Shown here: positions 17,735 through 26,000 of the stretch, piece after piece
Numbering within the stretch: the stretch's first letter is position 1
How the letters are laid out: the number at the start of each line of letters is the position of its first letter
NCBI GenBank assembly: GCA_964468345.1
Contig: CAYXVZ010000002.1
Span: 186,001 to 250,000, forward strand
Direction of reading: 5' to 3'
DNA from: DALYLB01 sp964468345
GTDB taxonomy: Bacteria; Acidobacteriota; Blastocatellia; RBC074
DNA length: 64,000 nucleotides
Position numbers and translations under genes: made by a program
The notes under the pieces: model-generated
Database searches by the model: none
The model's input: the letters and a program-made list of their open reading frames with translations, nothing else
What the model was told of the DNA's origin: nothing

Positions 17735-17934
17735 GCTTTTTGTTCTCCTTCTTCGGTTGTTGTCTGTTTCCGATATTCGTTGTTGGTTGCATTGTTGCGT
17801 CGCGTGACCGGCTTGCGCTGCGATTCGCGGCGGCTGTTCTTTTTATCGCGACGATTTTCTTCCGACGGCGTCACCGTCATCCCCTGCAGATCCACTTCAA
17901 ATTTCCAGTCGGCGATTTCGAATTTCACGCTCAT
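17725..17934 (-). CDS. Small basic hypothetical protein upstream of and overlapping sat (69 aa)
   Basis: The ATG at 17934 is preceded by GGGGAGG at 10 bases. The frame runs 69 codons and ends 10 bp inside sat, with the sat ribosome site in its last codons. The first 20 residues (MSVKFEIADWKFEVDLQGMT) alternate charged and hydrophobic positions; the rest is rich in R, K, N, T and E. I do not recognise the family. It could be a real coupled gene or a leader ORF controlling sat translation. The same frame is open further upstream to 18171, but without a better start. Confidence 0.5.
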   Translation of the reverse strand: MSVKFEIADWKFEVDLQGMTVTPSEENRRDKKNSRRESQRKPVTRRNNATNNEYRKQTTTEEGEQKAWA

Positions 17935-18234
17935 TGGAATGCGGCCTCCCCGCCGCAAAAGATCTCGATTGTGTGGACGCGTGTGAACAGGGCGCAGGAA
18001 ATGCAGGGATGCATTCGCGCACGTCGCCTGAACAGGCGGAAAGCACACGTATCCGTAGGCTGCGATGCTTTGGGATCTGGCAGTCGACCGGATGTCTCTG
18101 AAGAAGCGTGCGTTGCGGATTCCTGCAACTTCCCTGCAATTTCCCCACTTTCTGGAGGACTGCAAGTGCACGTCAGCCCCTTATCGCGGCAAGAGCGACT
18201 TCGGATTCGTTTCAATCGAAAGGGATTAACGAAC

Positions 18235-18438
18235 GTGAAGAACTGTTGCCGGCCGGACTGCCTGCGTTACAAGCAACAACAACAGCAACAACAACAACAA
18301 TTTTTAGTGGAAGAATTGAAGGAAGGAGTGATGGAAGGAATTCTGAATGATTCAATGCCGAACGCCACGGAGGGCGAACTGCCGCTACTGGCCCAACTAT
18401 TCGTGTTAGCGAGATTTGTTTTCATAATCCTGTATTGA
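18235..18438 (+). CDS. Possible small polyglutamine protein (67 aa), unproven
   Basis: A GTG at 18235, with AAAGGGA about 9 bases upstream, opens a 67-codon frame. It has a cysteine-rich start (KNCCRPDCLRYK), nine consecutive glutamines (eight CAA and one CAG), an acidic helix-like part (VEELKEGVMEGIL) and a hydrophobic end (LLAQLFVLARFVFIILY). It may be a real peptide with a membrane-seeking tail, or simply a CAA microsatellite in an open frame. I know no family for it. Confidence 0.25.
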   Translation: MKNCCRPDCLRYKQQQQQQQQQFLVEELKEGVMEGILNDSMPNATEGELPLLAQLFVLARFVFIILY

Positions 18439-18626
18439 GTAAGCTCCTGAAAACCTGGATCATCATTGATTGTTCTTCGAACTGAAATGACAATCAGGCT
18501 TGATCCGTTTTTGTTTCACCTGTCTAAATACCGATTGCGCATTTATACACACTCTCTCGCGTGGCGTCAATTGTGAAGTTCACGGTTACTTATAATTTTT
18601 CGGGAATAAAGCACGACGACAAACAT

Positions 18627-18753
18627 TGTACCGTAGACTGTCCAGTCTGCGGTTAGTTGGCCACAAAAACCTTGGGTATTACTCGCACAACACATCCTCG
18701 TTCATCAAATTTTATATTGCTCAAGGTCCGCAGACTGGACAGTCTACGGTACA
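18627..18753. repeat. Perfect 26-bp inverted repeat with a 75-bp loop
   Basis: TGTACCGTAGACTGTCCAGT followed by CTGCGG at 18627-18652 is exactly mirrored at 18728-18753. The arm itself holds the palindrome GACTGTCCAGTC. It lies 39 bp past the stop of the transpeptidase-SpoIID gene and may end that transcript, although there is no T-run. Confidence 0.9.
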
Positions 18754-18791
18754 TTGATGATTTCTCGATGCAGTAATAAGAGGAGAGAGAT

Positions 18792-21575
18792 TCATCCCCC
18801 CTTGGCCCCGAGACATTGACGAAGCAATCCCACCTCGCCCTGCGCGCGGAGAATTTTGACGACCTCCTGATAAGCGGCCGCATAGAGTTGCTGCATTCGC
18901 AGGCGAGAACCGCCTTTCGCGAGCTCCCGTTCGATGGATCGCGGCGAGAGAGATGGCGTTGTGTTGTATCGGGACAGCACCGGCCCTTCCCCCGCTAGGT
19001 GAATGGCGATGCCTTCCAGCAACCAGCGGGGTGCATTTTTACCGCCAGCCGATTCGAGAAATGCATGCGCAAGTTCATGTCGCAAGGTCGTCGGAAGAAT
19101 GCCTCGTTTGTGGAGCAAGCGGAGCGGCTGCAATTCGATCCTGCGCCCCTGCGTCGCCCCCGCGGCCCAACCCGACAATCCCGTGGAAGCTATAAAGGCC
19201 GCCGTCGTGGGATGTATCACAACTTCGAATCTCGATTCTCGCGAAACCGACAAGTTCGCTTGAGCAAACCGCGCGCTGTAATTCCGATACGCCGCCTCCA
19301 GAATCCGCAAGACTTCCTTTCGCTCTGAATCGTTCCCTCCGATCAAATCAAAATGCCCATCGGCATTCGTCAGAGATTGAGGTGAATCGATTACATAGCT
19401 TGCAGGTTGGAGTGCCCCGATATCGTTTCGGTCTGGGGGTCCGGAACTCACAAAAGTAGTCTCACCACGAAGAAACGAAGAACGCGAAGGGAATAAGAAA
19501 AAATCTTCGTGCTCTTCGTTTCTTCGTGGTGAAATCATTCCCCGCCTGTTTGTCCGCTGGCCGAGTCGACGATCAACGCCCTCACGGGCTGCCACACGCA
19601 CACCGGGAAAATAATGCTGCAGGATCTGCTGGTATTTCATTCCGCGCGCGGCCATCACATGCGATCCGCTCTGGCAAAGACCGATGCCGTGCCCGAAGCC
19701 GCTGCCGCGGAAAATAAACTGCGCGCCGGCGCGTTCGACTTCGAATCGCGAACTTTTGATCATCTGCCAGCCGAGCGCGCGGCCGACGGCGATCTTGAAA
19801 TCCCAGCCGCGCATCGTGCGCCGCTTCTCTCCTTCGATGGCGAGGGATTCCGCGCGGCCGGTTTCATCGCGGCGCGCGACGGTGATCGCCGCCAGACGAT
19901 TGCCGATGTTGGTTCGCGCATCGGCATTGAGCGCATCGCGAAGCCGATCGGCCGGAATGGCCTGATTCCATCGGCGGTTCGGCATCGCGGCGCAGAAATC
20001 GTCGCGAACGCCGCGCAAATGCGCGGGCGCGGGCGATGGCGCCCCCCAGAGCTTTTCGATGTTCGCCGTGATGCCGCCGCAGGCGGCATGAAAAAATGAC
20101 TCGACCGGTTTGCCTGCCTCATCGCGAAGGACTTCGCCGAAGGTCTCGAGAACGGCCTGTCGAAATGCGGGCCGCGTTCGCGCATTGGGTTGAATGTATT
20201 GCTGGCAATGCGTCAGGCTGCAAAAATCGTAGCCCTCCTCGGCATGGCGGCCGAGATTTTTCAGCGCATAGCTTCGACTCGCAACAGCCTGCGCCTTCAT
20301 CGCCTCGAGTTCCGTCTCCGTGCTCGCTTCCGAGGAAACAACGCCGACCAGATATTCTTCGATGGGCATCTCACGTGTTAGATTTTCGCGGACCGATCGA
20401 ACCTTGATCATTCGCGAAGCCGGCAGCGGCGGTGCGGAAGATGGTTGCTCCTGCGCTGTCCCCGCGATCTCTGTTGGCTTGCCGCAATCCATGTTTCGCA
20501 TCCCGCAATTCAGAATCGCGGTGGCGATCTCCGCGGCCTGCGAGCCATGCGCGCGGCGCAGGAAGACAAGCACTCCCATCTTGATTTGTTCCGGCGCCGG
20601 AACGCCCGTGGCGGGCTTTTCCGCGGCGAAGCCGGCGAACCAGCCCTGCGTGCGAAATCCATTGCTCGATTCCGAGGTTCCTGTTTTTCCGAAGACATAA
20701 AATGGAATCTGTCCCAGCCCGGTCTTCCCCGCCGTGCCGTATTTGACCGCACCGCGCATCCCCTCGATCAGGACCATCCGATGATCCGGCGCGATATTCA
20801 ATCGAGCCAATTCCGTTCCCGCGAATTGCGCCGCATCCGATTTCACGGGCCGAAGCAGATGCCCGCCATTCACCAGCGCATTGTAAGCCGCGAGCATTTG
20901 GATCGGCGTGACCAGCAATCGATCGGAATCTCCGAGCGCGGCATCCACGCGCCACTCGCCGCGCGGCAACGAGCCCGCGGACTCCGCGGCGGAGACGCCC
21001 AACCGCTCGCCGAATCCGAATTGATGAAGGACCGAAATGAACGCGCCCTCGCTGAGTCGTTCGCCCACGGTTCCGAAATAATCGTTGCAGGAATAAGCCA
21101 GGGCCTGCGGCAGGTTGAATGGCGACTCGCTTCGCGGATGGGAACAGGCGATCTCATATCCGCCCCGCGCATAGCGCGTCCGGCACATGTGCTTCGTATC
21201 GCGTTCGAGCAGGCCGGCCTTCATCGCCGCCAGCGCCGTGAAGGGCTTGATCGCGGAGCCCGGCGGATAGGTCTGCTCAAAGGCCATTCGCTGATTGACC
21301 ACGGCGCGCAGCCTGCTATTCTGCGGATCGATCACCAAAACCGTCCCCTCGCGATCTCCGAGGGATGCGATTGCGCGTTGCTCGATTGCGGCGTCGGAGA
21401 CTTCGACCTGCGGCGGGATCTCGGCGCGGGCGGCATTCGGCTCGATATATGATTGGGAATTTGAACAGGCGCCGAGAGAGATGCCCGCGGCAATCGCGAG
21501 CAGGATCTTGATTACAATATGCGCCGCGGCGATCCGATTGCTCAATGGAATCCCCTCCCTTTTCTCTGCTGCCAT
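18792..21575 (-). CDS. Penicillin-binding transpeptidase / SpoIID-LytB / HELAH metallopeptidase fusion lipoprotein (927 aa)
   Basis: Envelope protein of three joined parts. A lipoprotein signal ends in SLGAC (Cys37). Residues about 60-355 form a penicillin-binding transpeptidase domain with all three active-site motifs: S107-A-I-K110, S162-C-N164 and K297-T-G299 (FGKTGTSES). Residues about 388-662 are a SpoIID/LytB domain (EYLVGVVSSEAS with the likely catalytic Glu416, AMKAQAVASRSYA, GFGHGIGLCQSG), a family that cleaves denuded glycan strands. Residues about 740-927 look like a peptidase-MA-type domain with HELAH at 833-837 and a downstream WLLEGIAIHLAGE. Residues 682-705, between parts two and three, are encoded in frame by an inverted repeat that is intergenic elsewhere. 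It starts 1 bp after the small lipoprotein gene and is the last gene of the cluster with the alpha-2-macroglobulin. Confidence 0.9.
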   Translation of the reverse strand: MAAEKREGIPLSNRIAAAHIVIKILLAIAAGISLGACSNSQSYIEPNAARAEIPPQVEVSDAAIEQRAIASLGDREGTVLVIDPQNSRLRAVVNQRMAFEQTYPPGSAIKPFTALAAMKAGLLERDTKHMCRTRYARGGYEIACSHPRSESPFNLPQALAYSCNDYFGTVGERLSEGAFISVLHQFGFGERLGVSAAESAGSLPRGEWRVDAALGDSDRLLVTPIQMLAAYNALVNGGHLLRPVKSDAAQFAGTELARLNIAPDHRMVLIEGMRGAVKYGTAGKTGLGQIPFYVFGKTGTSESSNGFRTQGWFAGFAAEKPATGVPAPEQIKMGVLVFLRRAHGSQAAEIATAILNCGMRNMDCGKPTEIAGTAQEQPSSAPPLPASRMIKVRSVRENLTREMPIEEYLVGVVSSEASTETELEAMKAQAVASRSYALKNLGRHAEEGYDFCSLTHCQQYIQPNARTRPAFRQAVLETFGEVLRDEAGKPVESFFHAACGGITANIEKLWGAPSPAPAHLRGVRDDFCAAMPNRRWNQAIPADRLRDALNADARTNIGNRLAAITVARRDETGRAESLAIEGEKRRTMRGWDFKIAVGRALGWQMIKSSRFEVERAGAQFIFRGSGFGHGIGLCQSGSHVMAARGMKYQQILQHYFPGVRVAAREGVDRRLGQRTNRRGMISPRRNEEHEDFFLFPSRSSFLRGETTFVSSGPPDRNDIGALQPASYVIDSPQSLTNADGHFDLIGGNDSERKEVLRILEAAYRNYSARFAQANLSVSRESRFEVVIHPTTAAFIASTGLSGWAAGATQGRRIELQPLRLLHKRGILPTTLRHELAHAFLESAGGKNAPRWLLEGIAIHLAGEGPVLSRYNTTPSLSPRSIERELAKGGSRLRMQQLYAAAYQEVVKILRAQGEVGLLRQCLGAKGG
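19462..19532. repeat. CACGAAGA inverted repeat inside a coding region
   Basis: Arms of 29 bp (TCACCACGAAGAAACGAAGA and its mirror) match with about three mismatches around an AT-rich centre. It lies in frame in the 927-residue fusion gene and keeps the frame open, giving residues 682-705. Confidence 0.92.
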
Positions 21576-21576
21576 T

Positions 21577-22080
21577 CTAACGCTCGGGATTTAGCGAAAA
21601 AACGTCGAATCTTTTTGTTTCAACATCATACTCCACACCATAAATCATCTTGCCGCCGTCACAGAGAACGACGGCGTCTTTGGAGATATCCCGTCCTTTG
21701 GTCAGAACCTCCATAATTGATGGATTAACTCCATTAACAAAGATCATTGATCGATCACCCTTAATTACACCCGCGTATTGGCGAACATAACTGGCCAGAT
21801 TCACATCCTTGATATTTTGTGCGCTCAGAAAGGGGATCAGTAACCCTTCAAGTTCCTCAATCTTTTCTCTGGATGGCTCCCAATACCCGCTGACGCCTGA
21901 GCTATAGATATTCGTGCAGTGAAATACAAGTTTCCTGGCTTCTTCACCAACCATGACATTGTATGAGGCAGAAGAGATCTGTTCGCTAGCCTGCGGCTTT
22001 TTGTGACTGCATGCGTTTAACGCGGTCAGTAACAGACTTGAGGCGAGTAAAAATAACTTTAATCGATGTTTGAACCTCAT
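21577..22080 (-). CDS. Hypothetical lipoprotein (167 aa)
   Basis: The ATG at 22080 gives a typical lipoprotein leader (basic RFKHRLK, a hydrophobic stretch, and TALNAC). The frame is open 14 codons further upstream but without a signal-like start. The mature part is mixed alpha/beta with no motif I recognise. KGDRSMIFVNGVNP and DAVVLCDGGKMIYGVEYD suggest a small globular domain resembling secreted beta-strand proteins. Its stop (TAG) is directly followed by the ATG of the transpeptidase-SpoIID gene, so the two are probably co-translated. Function unknown. Confidence 0.75.
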   Translation of the reverse strand: MRFKHRLKLFLLASSLLLTALNACSHKKPQASEQISSASYNVMVGEEARKLVFHCTNIYSSGVSGYWEPSREKIEELEGLLIPFLSAQNIKDVNLASYVRQYAGVIKGDRSMIFVNGVNPSIMEVLTKGRDISKDAVVLCDGGKMIYGVEYDVETKRFDVFSLNPER

Positions 22081-22115
22081 ACCGATTTTCAAGCAGGTAC
22101 CTATGGCTATCGAAG

Positions 22116-22231
22116 AAATCAAAAGGCAGATGGCGAATATGAAAAGGTAAAGGTACGAACTTCGCCTTCTAAATGCAGGCTTATTGGGTAATCCCTTTAC
22201 CTTTTGATGTTTGCCATCTGCCTTTGGATTT
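22116..22231. repeat. Inverted repeat of 7-bp AAAAGGC-type words
   Basis: The left arm AAATCAAAAGGCAGATGGCG and on to AAAAGGTAAAGG is mirrored at 22187-22231 with about five differences. It reads as heptamers AAAAGGC, AGATGGC, GAATATG, AAAAGGT. It lies between the membrane-protein gene and the lipoprotein gene. A perfect relative is at 30612-30694. Confidence 0.88.
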
Positions 22232-22248
22232 CACCTTCCTGGAGTGAG

Positions 22249-23034
22249 TCACACATCCAATTCTTCGAACGCTTTTCGCGCGGTCATTTCGGCCAGCGCG
22301 CCGATCGCAAGAAACCAGCCGAGGAAAATAGCGAGCAGCGCGATTGCAGTCTTGATGCCAACCACCCAGAGTTCCGTCCATTCATTCCGGATGCTGATGC
22401 GATTGACGAGCAGCAGATAGCTGATGCCGCCGAAGAGAATCGCCGTCAGCAGATAAATAAGCATCGAGCGGAGGGCAAAGGCGCGAAGCGTGCTGCGCAC
22501 AAAGCCTTTCACCGCGTTTTTCAAGCCTTCGCGAACGACGGAGATCCAGAGATGGATTGTGACCAGCGGCAGGCCGAAGAAAAAGACGAGAAAGCGCAAA
22601 ATCTCAAAACCGATTTCAAGCGATCGGCGGGGAGTGGCTGAATTCTGCGAGGCCGCGCCCGCTTGAAACGCGGCATGTTCGAGATACGCGATCCCATAAT
22701 AAAGCCCGATGGCGATCAGAACCACCGGGATCGTAATCAACAGAATGCGCCAGCAATCCAGCAGCGCGCGTTTGAGCATATACAACGGACCGACGCCGAC
22801 GCGAACATAGGTGACGCCCAGTCCCTGCAAAACAAAAAACAGAATCAGCGTCGCGATCGGCAAGAGCACGATGCTGGCGAAGACCTGAAAGACCGTCGCG
22901 ACCCCGATGTTGAAAAACACGAATACGACGCCGAGCAATGCCGCATACAAGATCAGTGAAATCAGCAGTGCGCCCCAGTTTGTGAACAGCTTCTTTGCCG
23001 CCGCGGCAATCGATTGCATCACGTCTTTGATCAT
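22249..23034 (-). CDS. Polytopic inner-membrane protein (261 aa)
   Basis: About six hydrophobic helices: residues about 22-42, 48-75, 93-115, 147-170, 195-215 and 230-250. There is a conserved-looking amphipathic start (VMQSIAAAAKKLFTNWGALL). It has no transporter signature and I do not recognise the family; the pattern resembles bacterial YciC/'DUF4013'-like membrane proteins only in general layout. It lies 11 bp after the alpha-2-macroglobulin stop in the same direction, so it is probably part of that operon and may anchor or assist it. Confidence 0.8.
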   Translation of the reverse strand: MIKDVMQSIAAAAKKLFTNWGALLISLILYAALLGVVFVFFNIGVATVFQVFASIVLLPIATLILFFVLQGLGVTYVRVGVGPLYMLKRALLDCWRILLITIPVVLIAIGLYYGIAYLEHAAFQAGAASQNSATPRRSLEIGFEILRFLVFFFGLPLVTIHLWISVVREGLKNAVKGFVRSTLRAFALRSMLIYLLTAILFGGISYLLLVNRISIRNEWTELWVVGIKTAIALLAIFLGWFLAIGALAEMTARKAFEELDV

Positions 23035-23045
23035 CAGCTACCCTG

Positions 23046-26000
23046 CTATCGTTTGTCTAAAATGCTCAGTTTTCGGTTTTCCGTGTTCGCCTGGACGGTG
23101 GGTTGATACATCATTTCCGCCCGCGCGGGCGCGGCCTTGAAATCGCCCGGAATCTGGACGCGCATTGCGTACTGGAAGGTCGCATCGCCATCGAAATAAT
23201 GCTGGAAGATCACGGTGCGGTTATCCCGGAATTCGCGCGCGCTGTACCAATCGCTCCAGTTCTGGGTTGTGTAATTGAGATCGATGCCGCCGACGCGTTC
23301 GAGCTGTTCGCAACCCGCCGGAATCGGATCTTCGATCATCAGGTATTGATTGCGCGCTCCCTGAACGCGCAGCCGCGAAACGATCAGGTCGCCCGATCGG
23401 ATTTCCCCGGTCAGTGGCTCGATCGTCCAGCGGGGAGTGCCGTTCGATTCGGTCACCTGCAATCGCAGGTATTCGCGGGTCAGTTTCAATTCCTGCGTCG
23501 CCTGCGCGGCAGTGTCTTCCTGTTTGGTGAAATAATCAATCATCGCCGATGCATACAACTGCCCGGCGCCGCGTTTGACGAAACGGATCTGATTCGTCCC
23601 GCTCACGGCGGCCGCCTTTCGCTCGATGACGAAGCTCTGCCCGCCGGTCACATCCGCCATCGTCATCCGCCGCGCCAGCACCTGTTCGCCATTCAGATAA
23701 ACTTCGACCGAATAGTCGGGAGAAAGCTCGCGGCTGACTTTCAGATAATCGGTCAAGCCGAAGATCGCGAAAGCCGTATGTTTGGTGGATTCCCAGTAAT
23801 AGCCATTGCGGCGCGTCGCGGTAAGCCAGCGCGCGGCTTTTGACAATAAGGAGCTTTGCGGATTCATTTGCGCCAGGGCCTTGATTGCGAAGGCCGTGGC
23901 TTCGAGATCGTTATTTTCGAGGTAATCGAGCATCGGCCGCCGTTTCGATTCCCAATGCGCGTCGAATTCGTTTTGGCGAACGGAACGCTCTAGATCATCC
24001 GTCAAGGTTCGGGCCCGTTTCCCATCGTTGATCGCTTTGAGGGAAAGCGCGAGCAGGGCCTTTCCATAGGGTTGCAATTCGCCCTGTTTCGCGAACAGGT
24101 CATTGATATAGCGCGCTTCCGGTTGTCCGCTGGTCGTGAAGGCATAAACAAGATATGCCTTCGACTCCGGATCGACGGGTTTGTTATCGATCTTCCCCGC
24201 ATCCAGAATCTGCCGAACCCGGTCGCGTCCCTGATCCAGGCTATAGGTATTGATGCCATAGCCGGCCTTGCGCGCCATCGAGAGTCCATCGACGACATAG
24301 GCGGTCATGAATGGATCGGTCTTGTCATCCTTCCACCAGCCCCAGCCGCCATCGTCGTGTTGCAGGCTGGCGAGCCGATCGAGCCCTTTCTGGACTTTTC
24401 GCGCAAGATCATTCGAGGGACGAATCGAAGTCGTCTTCACTTCCTTCAATGCCTGCGCGACGATCACATTCGGCAGGAAGCTCGACATGGTCTGCTCTGT
24501 GCATCCATACGGATAACTCGTCAGATAATCCAGCGCGCCGAACATCGCGCCGGCGACGGAGGGAGATGCTTCGATGCGCAAGGTGCGCGCGGTTGCATTG
24601 GCGTTGGCGGGCAGGTCCAGCGTGAAGGATTTCTCTTCGTTCTCACTGCTGATGGTCAAAGCACCGCCTCTTGTTTGTTTGAGTCCCAGCGGAACCACAT
24701 TGATGGGCAATTCGATGCCATCGGATTCCGTATTCGTTTTTGCCGTTGCGAGCAGGCTGATCGGTCCCACCTGGGAGGCGGAGATGCGCCAGTCGATTCG
24801 CTGTTCGCCATTTTGCGCAATATTGACGGTGCGCTGCGGCTGATCGATCAGTCTCGCGCCGGTCACCTGCAATTCGACCTGCGCGGCCTTCTCAGCATTC
24901 AGATAGTTGTGAACGATGCCGGAAACGGTGATCGTGTCGCCCTCGGTCATAAAGCGCGGCGTTTCGAGCCGCAGGATCAGATCCTTGCGCGAAAGCACAC
25001 GTACCTTGTTCGAGGCGACTTTCAGATCCGTCGTGACCGCGCGCGCCGTCGCCCGCCATGTCGTGAGGTTGTCGGGCAACTGCAATTTCACGTTCGCCTT
25101 CCCGTCCGGCCCGGTCACAATATCGGATTGCCAGAATGCCGTGTCCTTGAATTCCTTGCGAATCTTGGGCTCGACGAGCTGGTTTTCGTTTTTGAAGTCC
25201 GCGAGTTGATAGGGCTTTTTGGTCTTCGCGATATCGAATTGTTTCGCGCCGGAATACCCGGTGAAGCTGTATGTGGCCGAGAACGTCGTATCCACGCTCT
25301 TATACCGACGGCCATAAAAACTTCGCCGGATGTCTTCCACGGTTTCCGGACGGATGCTGTAGATCGCTTCATCGACAATCCCCAGGCTAACTTCGACGCC
25401 AGCGGCCGGCGAGCCGTCCTGATTGCGCGCGTACACGGTATAAGAAGCCGGATCGCGCGGCTTGTATTCCTTTTTATCGGGGATGATATCAAGCTTCAGG
25501 AATTTATCGGCGGCCGGCACGGAAAGGGACTTGTCGCTCAAATACATTTCGCCGTCTTTCACATAACAGACGGTCAGATAAATGTTCGGCACATAGCGCG
25601 CATCGATCGGCACGTCGATCATCACAGCGCGCCCGCCCGCATCCACCCGCCACTCTTTCATCACAGAACTCATCTCCGTCGTGACCAGCAGGTGCGAGTT
25701 GTCGGTCGGCAGCATGGCCAGAACGTGCGCGGTTTCGCCGGGCTTATAGGTCTTTTTATCAGCGATCAGCTTGATCGACATCGAATCGGTCGCGGCAAAA
25801 TCGGCCCAGCGGTTATTGCGATCGGCCGCCCAGAGATAACCGCCCGCCGAGACGATATCGCGGCCGTTTTCGCGAATGAGCGTGCGAATCTCTATGCTGC
25901 CCTGAGTTGGAACGCGCCAGGTGAATGTGCCCTCGCCCTGCGCGTTGGTCGTCACTTCGCCCGAGCCCAGGTCCCGCTCACGAAGCTTGAATTCATAGCG

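Larger units (their letters stand above)
17935..18791. other. Long spacer between the sulfate block and the envelope cluster
   Basis: About 860 bp. It contains the possible polyglutamine ORF at 18235-18438 and the 26-bp inverted repeat at 18627-18753, and should hold the promoter of the sat operon. I see no tRNA or known riboswitch. An AT-rich stretch at 18415-18620 carries no recognised element. Confidence 0.4.

Noticed and set aside
17665..18438. 257-codon plus-strand ORF containing the polyglutamine stretch
   Set aside because: Its first part lies antisense to sat and the small ORF; only the last 67 codons have a plausible start.
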